In this document: one piece after another, positions 51,680-59,671 of the stretch
Position numbering within the stretch: the stretch's first letter is position 1
Layout of the letters: each line of letters begins with the position of its first letter
Source: DASZBX01 sp035943635
Lineage (GTDB): Bacteria > Actinomycetota > Actinomycetes > Streptomycetales > Catenulisporaceae
DNA: 64,000 nucleotides
Direction of reading: 5' to 3'
Assembly (NCBI GenBank): GCA_035943635.1
Contig: DASZBX010000120.1
Coordinates: forward strand, 1-64,000
Program-made: the position numbers and the translations under genes
Notes under the pieces: generated by a model
Databases searched by the model: none
Told to the model about the DNA's origin: nothing
Seen by the model: the letters and a program-made list of their open reading frames with translations, nothing else

Positions 51680-52561
51680 ATGACCACCGCCACCCCGCCG
51701 CTGAGCGCCGGCACCCCGCGCACGGCCCGGCCGCCGCGCCCCCGCAAGCCGCCGTCGGGCAAGACCGTCGCGATCACCGCGACCGCCTACCTCATCGGTG
51801 TGATCTTCATCCTGCCGTACCTTGAGATGATCATCACCGCGCTGCGCCCGCAGAGCGAACTGGCCGACCGCGACTACCTGCCGCACCACTACGCGTTCAG
51901 CAACTTCGTCAACATCTGGCACACCGGCCTGGGCACCAACCTGCGGATCAGCCTGGAGGTGTCCGGCGGCGCCACCGTGCTGGCCCTGCTGGTCGCCATC
52001 CCGGCCGCGTACTACACCGCCCGCCGCCGGTTCCGCGGCCGGCTCGCGTTCCTGCTGCTGGTGCTGATCACCCAGATGTTCCAGCCGACCAGCATGATCG
52101 TCGGCATCTACCAGGAGTTCACCAACACGGTCCAGATCAACTCGACCCTGGCCCTGATCCTGGTCAACGCCGGCTTCAACCTCGCCTTCGCGGTCTGGAT
52201 CCTGAACGCCTACTTCGGCGCCATCCCCAAGGAGCTGGAGGAGGCCGCCATGGTGGACGGCAACACCCGCCTCGGCGCGATGTTCCGGATCATCATCCCG
52301 CTGGCCTCCCCGGGCATCGTCACCGCGCTGATCTTCACCTTCATCGCCGCCTGGAACGAGTTCATCGTCGCCCTGACCCTGACCAACACCGACACCAGCG
52401 AGCCGCTGACGGTGAAGATGAACACCTACCTGGGCCAGTACTCGACCGACTGGCAGCACCTGTTCGCCGGCGCGGTGATCGCCACCATCCCGGTTATCGT
52501 CCTGTTCGCCGTGATCGAACGCAAGGTCGTCTCCGGCCTGACCGCCGGCTCGGTCAAGTAG
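51680..52561 (+). CDS. sugar ABC transporter permease (MalG type)
   Basis: A 293-residue partner permease. Six helices: VAITATAYLIGVIFILPYLE first, then TVLALLVAIPAAYYTARRRF. The EAA loop is ELEEAAMVDGNTRLGAMFRI then IIPLASPG (about 187-215). FTFIAAWNEFIVALTLTN is the MalG hallmark. GGAGGGCTAGAG spans the upstream stop and gives the ribosome site. No ATPase gene follows; a shared MsiK-type ATPase elsewhere would be needed, which is usual for such actinobacterial importers. Confidence 0.92.
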   Translation: MTTATPPLSAGTPRTARPPRPRKPPSGKTVAITATAYLIGVIFILPYLEMIITALRPQSELADRDYLPHHYAFSNFVNIWHTGLGTNLRISLEVSGGATVLALLVAIPAAYYTARRRFRGRLAFLLLVLITQMFQPTSMIVGIYQEFTNTVQINSTLALILVNAGFNLAFAVWILNAYFGAIPKELEEAAMVDGNTRLGAMFRIIIPLASPGIVTALIFTFIAAWNEFIVALTLTNTDTSEPLTVKMNTYLGQYSTDWQHLFAGAVIATIPVIVLFAVIERKVVSGLTAGSVK

Positions 52562-52587
52562 CTCCGCCGCGGCGCACGGCGGGGGGA

Positions 52588-52623
52588 CGCTGCGGCCGCC
52601 GATCTGCACCGGCGGCCGCAGCG
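52588..52623 (+). terminator. operon terminator
   Basis: CGCTGCGGCCGCCG (52588-52601) and CGGCGGCCGCAGCG (52610-52623) make a perfect 14-bp stem with an 8-base loop, 27 bp after the MalG-type stop. Confidence 0.8.
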
Positions 52624-52703
52624 GACGGCTACCGACCAGGGCGTCCGCAGGCGCCGGATACGGGATGCGTCGGGCGGGCCGAATACGCTAAAATCCCAGG
52701 TAG

Positions 52704-52787
52704 GCGGGAGTGGCGGAATGGCAGACGCGCTGGGTTTAGGTCCCAGTGTCCTGATAAGGCGTGTGGGTTCGAATCCCATCTCCCGCA
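52704..52787 (+). tRNA. tRNA-Leu(UAG)
   Basis: Acceptor GCGGGAG pairs with CTCCCGC, followed by A73. The anticodon stem CTGGG/CCCAG encloses TTTAGGT, giving anticodon UAG. A long variable arm (TGTCCTGATAAGGCGT region) and the T-loop GGTTCGAATCC confirm a class II leucine tRNA. CCA is not encoded. TAAAAT at 52689-52694 may be the -10 element. Confidence 0.93.
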
Positions 52788-52791
52788 CTGA

Positions 52792-53634
52792 TCAGTGGTT
52801 TCGTGCGGCTCTGGGTCGGCAGTAGGTCGCGGTCAGCGCATGGCAGTTGGGGCACAGGAGCCTGAGATTCTCCGGCCGGTTGTCCCGGAAGTCCCCGTTC
52901 ACGTGGTCCACCTCCAGAGTCAGCCGCCGCCCCTGCCACACGCCGTCGAGACCGCACCCGCGGCATACCTCCGGCACCCCGACGGCCTTCAGCGCCCGCC
53001 GCAACCGGTCCCCGGGAGTCCGTCTCGGCGTTTCGTCGTATTTCAGGATCCGGGCCGGGTCCGGCACCCGTCGCGGCTTCGGCACGGCGGCCCAGGACGA
53101 GCGGGTGAAGTGGCCGGTGTCGATCCCGTTGGCGCTCAGCGCCCGGCGCAGTCTGCGGTAGTTGGCACTGTCGGCTGTGTCCAGGCCCAGCTCGCGCATC
53201 ATGCCCGCCAGACTCTCGCACCGACCCGCCAAGGCCCTGAGGTGATCGGGGTCGAAACGCGGGCGCCGATGGCCGAGCGCGGCCGGATCCAGCCCGCCTT
53301 CGGCCAGCCGGGCGGCCAGGAAACGCCGGGTCCGCGGGGTCACCGGCAAGCCGAGCCGCCGGGCCAGATCGGCGACGCTCCGTGCCTGGCCGAATGCGCC
53401 GGCCAGTTCGACCCGGCCGATCTCGCGGAACGGTTCCGGGGCCGGCCGCAGCGAAGTGATATGCAACACATCGATGCCCAGTTCCCTGATCCGCCGCGCC
53501 AGGTGGGCCGACCCGCCCCCGGTGACCGCCAAGCCCAGGTGTCTTATCACTCCGTGGTAACTCGTGCAGGCGGCCACCGCGGGCCTCAGGTTGTCCTCGG
53601 TGTAGCGATTGCGCGGGCGGACGGTCGAAGCCAT
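52792..53634 (-). CDS. HNH endonuclease
   Basis: A 280-residue protein. The C-terminal HNH zinc-finger nuclease (about 218-272) has CRGCGLDGVWQGRRLTLEVD, then HVNGDFRDNRPENLRLLCPN and CHALTATYC. The first DH pair is catalytic, N is in RPENL, and two CxxC pairs bind zinc. The first 200 residues contain three similar small HTH-like units (for example VAACTSYHGVIRHLGLAVTG; LAGRCESLAGMMRELGLDTA) that may read DNA. Its stop lies only 5 bp from the tRNA-Leu gene, convergent with it. Genes of this sort are often mobile or defence-linked, but no partner is present. Confidence 0.85.
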   Translation of the reverse strand: MASTVRPRNRYTEDNLRPAVAACTSYHGVIRHLGLAVTGGGSAHLARRIRELGIDVLHITSLRPAPEPFREIGRVELAGAFGQARSVADLARRLGLPVTPRTRRFLAARLAEGGLDPAALGHRRPRFDPDHLRALAGRCESLAGMMRELGLDTADSANYRRLRRALSANGIDTGHFTRSSWAAVPKPRRVPDPARILKYDETPRRTPGDRLRRALKAVGVPEVCRGCGLDGVWQGRRLTLEVDHVNGDFRDNRPENLRLLCPNCHALTATYCRPRAARNH

Positions 53635-53819
53635 GTGCGCTCCTGAGGGCCGCGGGAGATGCGTCTCCCGGGGTGGAATCCGAACACCTGAACCGTAGGC
53701 AGACCGGACCCGGCCAGGCGGCGGAATCAGACGGCGGTCACCCTTTCGAAGGATTTTTCGGCGGGCGGCCCGCCCTCGCCGGCGGCCCGCATGCCGCCCC
53801 CGCCGCCAGACATGCGAAA

Positions 53820-53850
53820 GCCGCGTCGAAGCGGTCTGCTTCGGCGCGGC
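53820..53850 (-). terminator. terminator of the nitroreductase gene
   Basis: GCCGCGTCGAAGC (53820-53832) pairs with GCTTCGGCGCGGC (53838-53850) with one T/G pair and a 5-base loop. On the minus strand a short TTTC follows, consistent with ending the gene whose stop is at 53882. Confidence 0.65.
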
Positions 53851-53881
53851 CAGGTGTCCCGTCAGGGCTGCGGGGACGGGA

Positions 53882-54487
53882 TCAGACGGTCGTGATGACC
53901 TTGTCCGTCTCCAGGCGCGGGCTGCGCGGGAACCAGGCGTTCTCGCCCGGCTTGCCGATGTTGACCACGACGAGGGTCTTGTAGCCGGACTCGGCGAAGA
54001 ACTCGGCGTCGATGCCGGGGCCGTCGAAGCCGGTCATCGGGCCGGCCACCAGGCCGGCCGCGCGGATGCCGAGGATCAGGTAGCCGATCTGCAGGGTGGC
54101 GTTGAGGCGGGCGGCGTCGAACCGGAAGTCCTGGCCCTGGAAGATCGCCTGGGCGCCGGGGTAGTGCGGGAACTGGGTGGGCAGGTGCTCGTGGAACTCG
54201 GGGTCGTAGGCGAGCACGGCGACCAGCGGGGCGGTCCGGGTCTTGGCCTTGTTGCCGTCGGCCAGGTGCGCGACCAGGCGCTCGCGGGCCTCGGGGGTGC
54301 GGACCAGGGTGATCCGCAGCGGCTGGGTGTTCATCGAGGTCGGGCCGTACTTGACCAGGTCGTAGATCGCCTCGATCTGCTCGTCGCTGACCGGCTCGTC
54401 CGTGAATGTGTTCGCCGTGCGGGCCTCGCGGAACAGCAGGTCCTGGGCGGATTTGTCGAGTTCGAGGATCTCGTCGTAGGTGCTCAT
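53882..54487 (-). CDS. nitroreductase, malonic semialdehyde reductase-like
   Basis: A 201-residue FMN enzyme of the RutE/HadB branch. The family opening is present (LDKSAQDLLFREARTANTFT then DEPVSDEQIEAIYDLVKYGP), with TSMNTQPLRITLVRTPEARE in place of the FMN-binding SxNxQPxR. LNATLQIGYLILGIRAAGLV and GPMTGFD form the second FMN contact. In E. coli RutE reduces malonic semialdehyde in pyrimidine breakdown; no rut genes are near, so detoxification of enals or quinones is also possible. The palindrome AGTTTAAACT lies 61 bp upstream. Confidence 0.88.
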   Translation of the reverse strand: MSTYDEILELDKSAQDLLFREARTANTFTDEPVSDEQIEAIYDLVKYGPTSMNTQPLRITLVRTPEARERLVAHLADGNKAKTRTAPLVAVLAYDPEFHEHLPTQFPHYPGAQAIFQGQDFRFDAARLNATLQIGYLILGIRAAGLVAGPMTGFDGPGIDAEFFAESGYKTLVVVNIGKPGENAWFPRSPRLETDKVITTV

Positions 54488-54911
54488 GCTGGGCTCAACT
54501 CCAGTGGGTGAATGCCTGGTGGGGACATCGGGGACCAACTCTGTTGAAGTTTAAACTATTCCCCGGGTGCGGCGGAACGCCCAGGCCCCACCGGTCTTGT
54601 GAGCAGACCTCCGGGCGGACTCCCGCGGGGTCGCCGGGCGGGCCCCAGGGTGGCCGCCTGGGCGGCGCACAGCGGTCGGTTGAGTGGATGTCCGAGTCAC
54701 CGTCTGAGCGGGCTTCTGTACGGGCCCTGCGCCGCCGCGGCAGCTCGCCGCGGCGCCCGCGCGACGTCGGTCCGCCGCCGGTGGGGCGCCGACCGGACGC
54801 CGACGAGCCCTCATCCGGCCCGTCGGCGGGGGCGGCGGTCCGGGTGCGGCACGCGGGGCGGAAACCCGATTTCAATCTGGGGCCCGGTCCGTGTATGGTT
54901 TACCTCGCTGC
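54488..54911. other. 424-bp intergenic region: palindrome and tRNA promoter
   Basis: No gene is supported here. AGTTTAAACT at 54548-54557 is a perfect AT palindrome in GC-rich surroundings and a likely operator of the minus-strand nitroreductase gene. On the plus strand TTCAAT (54871-54876) and TATGGT (54894-54899) with a 17-bp spacer form a plausible promoter for the tRNA-Thr gene. Confidence 0.5.
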
Positions 54912-54984
54912 GCCCCTTTAGCTCAGTCGGCAGAGCGTCTCCATGGTAAGGAGAAGGTCTACGGTTCGATTCCGTAAAGGGGCT
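54912..54984 (+). tRNA. tRNA-Thr(GGU)
   Basis: Acceptor GCCCCTT pairs with AAGGGGC, followed by T at position 73. The D-arm AGCTCAGTCGGCAGAGC is present. The anticodon loop ATGGTAA gives GGU, and the T-arm is ACGGTTCGATTCCGT. CCA is not encoded. It is probably co-transcribed with tRNA-Met. Confidence 0.93.
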
Positions 54985-54992
54985 CGTGGATT

Positions 54993-55040
54993 GACGGCCC
55001 GCCCGTGACGTTTGTACGAGCGTCGCCAAGGCGGGCCGTC
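54993..55040 (+). other. hairpin between two tRNA genes
   Basis: GACGGCCCGCC (54993-55003) and GGCGGGCCGTC (55030-55040) pair perfectly over 26 bases. It lies between the 3' end of tRNA-Thr and the 5' end of tRNA-Met and may guide RNase processing or cause partial termination. Confidence 0.6.
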
Positions 55041-55049
55041 GCCAATCCC

Positions 55050-55122
55050 GGCGGTGTAGCTCAGTTGGCAGAGCAAGCGGCTCATAATCGCTGTGTCACC
55101 GGTTCAAGTCCGGTCACCGCTA
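55050..55122 (+). tRNA. tRNA-Met(CAU), elongator
   Basis: Acceptor GGCGGTG pairs with CACCGCT, with a G-U at the first position. The anticodon loop CTCATAA gives CAU, and the T-arm is CCGGTTCAAGTCCGG. Its first acceptor position is paired, as in elongator rather than initiator tRNA. CCA is not encoded. Confidence 0.93.
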
Positions 55123-55254
55123 CTGAAGTGACGCAGTACCGGCAACGGTAGCTGGGTACCCCTTCCGCGGGCCTGTCGGAGTGTCTGATTTCTTCGGGTA
55201 CTCTTGGTGGGTTCACTATTTTCCGTCTGTCTTATCGAAGTAGGAGTCGCTCCC

Positions 55255-55419
55255 GTGGCCGCTACCGACGTCCGCCCGAAGATCACGCTGGCCTGCGTGG
55301 AGTGCAAGGAGCGGAACTACATCACCAAGAAGAACCGGCGCAACGACCCGGACCGGCTGGAGCTGAAGAAGCACTGCCCGCGTTGCCACAAGCACACCGC
55401 GCACCGCGAGACCCGCTAG
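55255..55419 (+). CDS. rpmG: 50S ribosomal protein L33
   Basis: A 54-residue ribosomal protein of the zinc-binding (C+) form: LACVECKERNYITKKNRRND has the first CxxC and LKKHCPRCHKHTAHRETR the second. GTAGGAG is upstream of the GTG at 55255. The order tRNA-Thr, tRNA-Met, rpmG, then dehydratase genes is conserved with Mycobacterium and Streptomyces. Confidence 0.95.
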   Translation: MAATDVRPKITLACVECKERNYITKKNRRNDPDRLELKKHCPRCHKHTAHRETR

Positions 55420-55554
55420 CCGCGCGCAGTACCGCAGCCGAAAGCCGCCCTGGTGGGGAAACCGGGGCGGCTTTCGGCGTGCGGGACCCTGGCGCAGCAG
55501 GTCACCCTGACCGTCAGACCGTCAGACCACGCCCGTCCGGAAAGGCCACCGTTC

Positions 55555-56007
55555 ATGCCGCTGGATCAGTCATTCGTCGGACGGGTCTACCCGCCGACCG
55601 AGCCGTACGAGGTCAGCCGGGTCAAGATCCTGGAGTTCGCCGAGGCGGTGGGGGACGGGCACCCGGCCTACCGGGACCGCGCGGCGGCGGAGAAGCTGGG
55701 CCACCCGGACGTGGTCTGCCCGCCGACCTTCCCGATCGTGATCTCGATGCCGGCCGCCGACCAGGTGGTCAAGGACCCGGCGCTCGGCCTGGACTGGGCC
55801 CGGGTGGTGCACGGGGACCAGCGCTTCGTCTACCGCCGGCCGATGCGCGCGGGGGACCGGATCGTCGCCCTGGTGAAGGTGGAGTCGATCAAGTCGATGG
55901 CCGGCAACGACCTGATCAGCCTGATCACCGAGCTGCAGACCGAGGAAGGCGAGCTGGTCTGCACCGCGTACGCGCTGCTGGTGGCCCGAGCCGGAGGAGA
56001 AGACTGA
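55555..56007 (+). CDS. MaoC/FAS1-like dehydratase, HadA homologue
   Basis: A 150-residue hot-dog-fold subunit. SFVGRVYPPTEPYEVSRVKI and FAEAVGDGHPAYRDRAAAEK are typical, then PDVVCPPTFPIVISMPAADQ and VVHGDQRFVYRRPMRAGDRI. In mycobacteria the HadA subunit pairs with HadB to dehydrate 3-hydroxyacyl-ACP. The catalytic Asp/His pair resides in HadB, encoded next and overlapping by one base (TGATG). In an organism without mycolic acids the pair would serve another acyl chain or a degradation step. Confidence 0.88.
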   Translation: MPLDQSFVGRVYPPTEPYEVSRVKILEFAEAVGDGHPAYRDRAAAEKLGHPDVVCPPTFPIVISMPAADQVVKDPALGLDWARVVHGDQRFVYRRPMRAGDRIVALVKVESIKSMAGNDLISLITELQTEEGELVCTAYALLVARAGGED

Positions 56008-56426
56008 TGATCCGATATTCAGACGTCGAGGTCGGCACTCAGCTGCCGGCGCAGTCCTTCCCAGTCCGCCGGTCCGATCTGGTCCGTTACGCCGGGGCTT
56101 GCGGGGACTTCAACGAGATTCACTGGAACGGGCGATTCGCGGTCGAGGTCGGGCTGCCCGACGTGATCGCGCACGGGATGTTCACCATGGCCGAGGCGGC
56201 CCGGGTGGTGACCGACTGGCTGGACGACCCGACCGCGCTGGTCGAGTACGGGGTCCGGTTCACCAAGCCGGTCGTGGTCCCGGACGACGGGACCGGCGCG
56301 TTGATCGAGGTGAGCGGGAAGGTGGCCGCGCTGCTCGACGGCAACCTGGCCCAGGTAGACCTGGTCGCCTCCAGCGCCGGCCAGAAGGTGCTCGGCCGGG
56401 CCAGGGCCGTGGTGCGGCTCGGCTGA
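56007..56426 (+). CDS. MaoC-type dehydratase, HadB homologue
   Basis: A 139-residue catalytic hot-dog subunit. YAGACGDFNEIHWNGRFAVE (about 29-48) holds the hydratase-2 motif with Asp36 and His41. VIAHGMFTMAEAARVVTDWL is the following helix, and VEYGVRFTKPVVVPDDGTGA the substrate-channel strands. Its start overlaps the stop of the HadA-like gene, showing a heterodimer produced stoichiometrically. HadC is absent. Confidence 0.9.
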   Translation: MIRYSDVEVGTQLPAQSFPVRRSDLVRYAGACGDFNEIHWNGRFAVEVGLPDVIAHGMFTMAEAARVVTDWLDDPTALVEYGVRFTKPVVVPDDGTGALIEVSGKVAALLDGNLAQVDLVASSAGQKVLGRARAVVRLG

Positions 56427-56504
56427 GCCGGCCGGCCGGTGCGCGCGGCCCCCCGTCCTCAGCTCGTGGCAACAGCCTGACCACACCAAGTAGGATCTGC
56501 AACC

Positions 56505-57518
56505 GTGACCGTTACTTTTGCTGACCTGACCACGATGCGAGTCGGCGGGCCGGTGGGCAGGCTGCTGGCTCCCGAGTCCACGCCGCATGTCCTGGACGTG
56601 CTGAGAGAGGCCGGCGGGCGGCGGGAGCCGGTGCTGGTCATGGGCGGCGGGTCGAACCTCGTCGTGGGCGACGCGGGCTGGGACGGCACGGTGGTCAAGA
56701 TGGCCTCGGCCGAGCTGCAGATCGACGGGGACCTGGTCACCGCCGCCGCCGGGGTGGAGTGGGAGCACCTGGTGGCGGTCACCCTCGCGGAGGGGCTGGC
56801 CGGGCTGGAGGCGCTGTCCGGCATCCCGGGCTCGGCCGGCGGCACCCCGGTGCAGAACGTCGGGGCCTACGGCACCCTGACCTCGGACGTGCTCGACTCG
56901 CTCTCGGTCTACGACCGGGAGACCGACCGGCTGGAGCAGTGGAAGCCGGACCAGTGCGGGTTCGGCAGCCACCGGCAGTCGGTGTTCAAGCACACCGACC
57001 GCTGGGTTGTGATCGACGTCACATTCCGGCTGCACCGCGGCACCCAGTCCAAGCCGATCGAGTACGCGGAGCTCGCCGCCCGGCTGGGCATCGAGGTCGG
57101 CGGCACGGCCGCGGCCGCGGACGTGCGCGAGGCGGTGCTCGGGCTGCGCCGGCAGAAGCGGATGGTGCTGGACCCGGCGGACCACGACACCTGGAGCGTC
57201 GGGTCGTTCTTCATCAACCCGGTGCTGGCCGTGGTGCCGGAGCGGGCCCGCGAGTGCCGCGGCCACTACGACATCAAGGGCACGAAGCTCTCGGCCGCGT
57301 GGCTGATCCAGAACGCCGGCTTCCCGCCCGGCTACGGCACGGACTGGGCCAACGGGCGGGTCGCGCTGTCCAGCGTGCACACCCTCGCGGTGACCAACCG
57401 CGGCGGCGCGACGACGCAGGACGTGATGGACTTCGCCGCGCACATCCGGGAAGGGGTCCAGGCCCGGTTCGACATCCGGCTGAGCCCGGAGTGCGACCTG
57501 ATCAACTGTTCGTTCTGA
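56505..57518 (+). CDS. murB: UDP-N-acetylenolpyruvoylglucosamine reductase
   Basis: FAD enzyme completing UDP-MurNAc synthesis after MurA. The 337 residues contain LTTMRVGGPVGRLLAPEST, the FAD loop PVLVMGGGSNLVVGDAGWDG, EALSGIPGSAGGTPVQNVGA and GSHRQSVFKHTDRWVVIDVT with the catalytic region. The type I enzyme's GSFFINPVL carries the proton-donating serine. AWLIQNAGFPPG and LAVTNRGGATTQDVM follow. TAGGAT at 56491-56496 stands eight bases before the GTG, suggesting its own leaderless promoter 78 bp after the HadB-like gene. Confidence 0.95.
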   Translation: MTVTFADLTTMRVGGPVGRLLAPESTPHVLDVLREAGGRREPVLVMGGGSNLVVGDAGWDGTVVKMASAELQIDGDLVTAAAGVEWEHLVAVTLAEGLAGLEALSGIPGSAGGTPVQNVGAYGTLTSDVLDSLSVYDRETDRLEQWKPDQCGFGSHRQSVFKHTDRWVVIDVTFRLHRGTQSKPIEYAELAARLGIEVGGTAAAADVREAVLGLRRQKRMVLDPADHDTWSVGSFFINPVLAVVPERARECRGHYDIKGTKLSAAWLIQNAGFPPGYGTDWANGRVALSSVHTLAVTNRGGATTQDVMDFAAHIREGVQARFDIRLSPECDLINCSF

Positions 57519-57808
57519 CGCCGCGGACCGGCGTCCGGCACCCGGGCGCCGGACGTCCGGGCGCCGGACGTCCGACCTGCCCCGGTCGGCGGCCCGGGCC
57601 GTTCTCCAGCGGTTCGGACCGCCGCAGTGCTAGGCTGCGCCAGCGGCAGATATCAGCCCTCAGCACGATTTCATCAACATATTGGCTGTACGCGGCCATC
57701 GACGCGCCCGATCGAGGCGGTAGTCGCACTCTCCTCGCCGGCGCCCCCGGGCCCCGGCGGAAACGGCGGCCACGGCGCGCCGTGGCGGGCGGCGAGGAAG
57801 GTCAGACA

Positions 57809-59416
57809 GTGCTACAGATCACCGGAACCGGGCATGCCGGCATGCGGATCGACACCCCCGCGGGCAGCATCCTGTGCGACCCCTGGGTGAACCCGGCGTT
57901 CTTCGCCTCCTGGTTTCCGTTCCCGGACAACTCCGGACTCGACTGGGAACAGCTCGGCGCCACCGACTACCTGTTCGTCAGCCATCTGCACCGGGACCAC
58001 TTCGACGCCGAGCACCTGACCCGGTTCGTCTCGAAGAAGGCGACCGTGCTGCTGCCGGACTACCCGACCGACGAGCTCGAGACCGAGCTGCGCGAGCTCG
58101 GTTTCACCGACTTCCTGCGCACGAGGACCAACGAGGTGGTCGAGCTCGACGGGGGCCTGAAGGTGATGGTCCAGTCGCTGATCGCGCCGAACGACGGGCC
58201 GATCGGCGACTCCTCGCTGTGGGTGGAGTACGACGGGGTCCGGCTGCTGAACCAGAACGACGCCCGGCCGGCCGAGCTGAGCGTCTTCGCCGAACTCGGC
58301 CGGGTGCACGCGCACCTGCTGCAGTTCTCCGGCGCCATCTGGTACCCGATGGTCTACGACCTGCCGCAGAACGCGAAGACCACCTTCGGCAAGCAGAAGC
58401 GGGAGCGGCAGTTCGACCGCACCTTCCGGTACATCGACGACCTCAGGGCGGACCACGTCTTCCCGATCGCCGGGCCGCCGTGCTTCCTGGACGACGCGCT
58501 CTGGCCGTTCAACGACATCTTCGGCGACGAGGGCAACATCTTCCCGGACCAGCACGTGTTCCTGGCCGAGTACGCGAAGGTGGGCGGATCCAACGCGCAC
58601 GTGCTGCTGCCCGGTTCAGTCTCCCGGGTGACCGCGGACGGTTGCGAGACCACCCATCCGGTGCCCGACCTGGACGCGTTCTTCGCGGCCAAGGAACAGC
58701 ACCTGCAGGAGTACCGGGAGCGGCAGCGGCCGGTGATCGAGGCGGCCAAGCTGACCTGGGAGCACCCCGAGATCGACGTGCTGGCCGGGCTCAAGCAGCA
58801 GATCGAGCCGCTGCTGGAGGAGTCCGTGTACATGGCCAAGGGGGTCGGCGGCCCGGTGCACTTCGAGCTGACCGACCCGGCCGGCGCGGTGGTCGAGTCG
58901 ATCGTGGTGGACTTCCCGGGCCGGCAGGTGCGCCGGTACGCCGACGAGAAGGTGCGCTACCGCTTCCGCACCGAGCGCCGGCTGATCGAGCACCTGCTGT
59001 TCACCGGCGAGGTCGACTGGTCCAACTCGCTGTTCCTGTCCCTGCGGTTCACCGCGACCCGGGTCGGCCAGTACAACGAGTTCGTCTACGCGTTCTTCAA
59101 GTGCCAGTCCGAGGAGCGGCTGCAGTACGCCGAGGGCTGGTACGACGAGCACGAGCGTGCCACGGACGCCGAGGACATCACGATGGGCGACTGGGTGATG
59201 CAGCGCCGCTGCCCGCACCTGAAGGCCGACCTGACCCGCTTCGGCATCGTCGACGGCCAGACGCTCACCTGCCAGCTGCACGGCTGGAAGTTCGACCTGG
59301 CCAGCGGCCGCTGCCTCACCAGCACCGGCCACCACCTCCGGGCGCACCGGGCCGGCGAGGAGTCCGACCAGGACCAGGTCAAGGACCAGGACCAGGAGCC
59401 CGCGACGTCTTCCTGA
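57809..59416 (+). CDS. metallo-beta-lactamase-fold protein with C-terminal Rieske domain
   Basis: A 535-residue fusion. The MBL part (about 1-240) has the metal motif H59-x-H61-x-D63-H64 in YLFVSHLHRDHFDAEHL. GDSSLWVEYDGVRLLNQNDA supplies the next ligand region. A long middle part contains SCP2-like strands (HFELTDPAGAVVESIVVDFP). The Rieske cluster (about 467-490) is RRCPHLKADLTRFG and then TCQLHGWKFDLASGRC: C467-x-H469, C487-x2-H490. An acidic tail ends it. A hydrolase coupled to electron transfer is implied; the substrate is not known. Start GTG; the 290 bp before it hold no gene, only a 15-bp direct repeat near 57544-57573. Confidence 0.85.
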   Translation: MLQITGTGHAGMRIDTPAGSILCDPWVNPAFFASWFPFPDNSGLDWEQLGATDYLFVSHLHRDHFDAEHLTRFVSKKATVLLPDYPTDELETELRELGFTDFLRTRTNEVVELDGGLKVMVQSLIAPNDGPIGDSSLWVEYDGVRLLNQNDARPAELSVFAELGRVHAHLLQFSGAIWYPMVYDLPQNAKTTFGKQKRERQFDRTFRYIDDLRADHVFPIAGPPCFLDDALWPFNDIFGDEGNIFPDQHVFLAEYAKVGGSNAHVLLPGSVSRVTADGCETTHPVPDLDAFFAAKEQHLQEYRERQRPVIEAAKLTWEHPEIDVLAGLKQQIEPLLEESVYMAKGVGGPVHFELTDPAGAVVESIVVDFPGRQVRRYADEKVRYRFRTERRLIEHLLFTGEVDWSNSLFLSLRFTATRVGQYNEFVYAFFKCQSEERLQYAEGWYDEHERATDAEDITMGDWVMQRRCPHLKADLTRFGIVDGQTLTCQLHGWKFDLASGRCLTSTGHHLRAHRAGEESDQDQVKDQDQEPATSS

Positions 59417-59465
59417 GCCCGTCGGCCGCCTCGTCGGCCCGTCGGCTGATCAGCACGAGCACAGA

Positions 59466-59502
59466 CCCAGCCAGCGGCGACCCCACGTCGCGGCTGGCTG
59501 GG
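59466..59502 (+). terminator. terminator after the MBL-Rieske gene
   Basis: CCCAGCCAGCGGCGA (59466-59480) pairs with TCGCGGCTGGCTGGG (59488-59502) with one mismatch and a 7-base loop, 49 bp after the stop codon. Confidence 0.7.
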
Positions 59503-59609
59503 CGTATCGGTCCGCATCCGGCGCCCCCAGCCCGCACTCCATGCCGGATCCCCACCGGCGAAAACCAACAGCGTTTCCACCCCCGGGAAGAAAACCGCGT
59601 TCCGGGCGC

Positions 59610-59638
59610 TTGACTTAGAAGTTATCAGTCACTAACTT
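59610..59638 (+). promoter_or_regulatory. tetR promoter with overlapping operator
   Basis: -35 TTGACT (59610-59615), 17-bp spacer and -10 TAACTT (59633-59638) form an excellent promoter. GTTATCAGTCACTAAC at 59621-59636 lies across spacer and -10. The same element recurs before the MFS gene, so it is probably the operator by which the TetR protein represses itself. Confidence 0.8.
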
Positions 59639-59671
59639 AGTTTCTGTCAGGACCGGTGAGGAGAAGCCACG

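Noticed and set aside
52704..52787. tRNA-Leu considered as an integration site of a large island
   Set aside because: No integrase and no duplicated tRNA 3' end were seen nearby; flanking genes have core-like composition.
54548..54557. AT palindrome considered as an attachment site
   Set aside because: No integrase, no direct repeat partner and no tRNA overlap; an operator is simpler.
57544..57573. Two tandem copies of CGGGCGCCGGACGTC
   Set aside because: Too short and isolated to call a functional element; likely replication slippage in GC-rich DNA.
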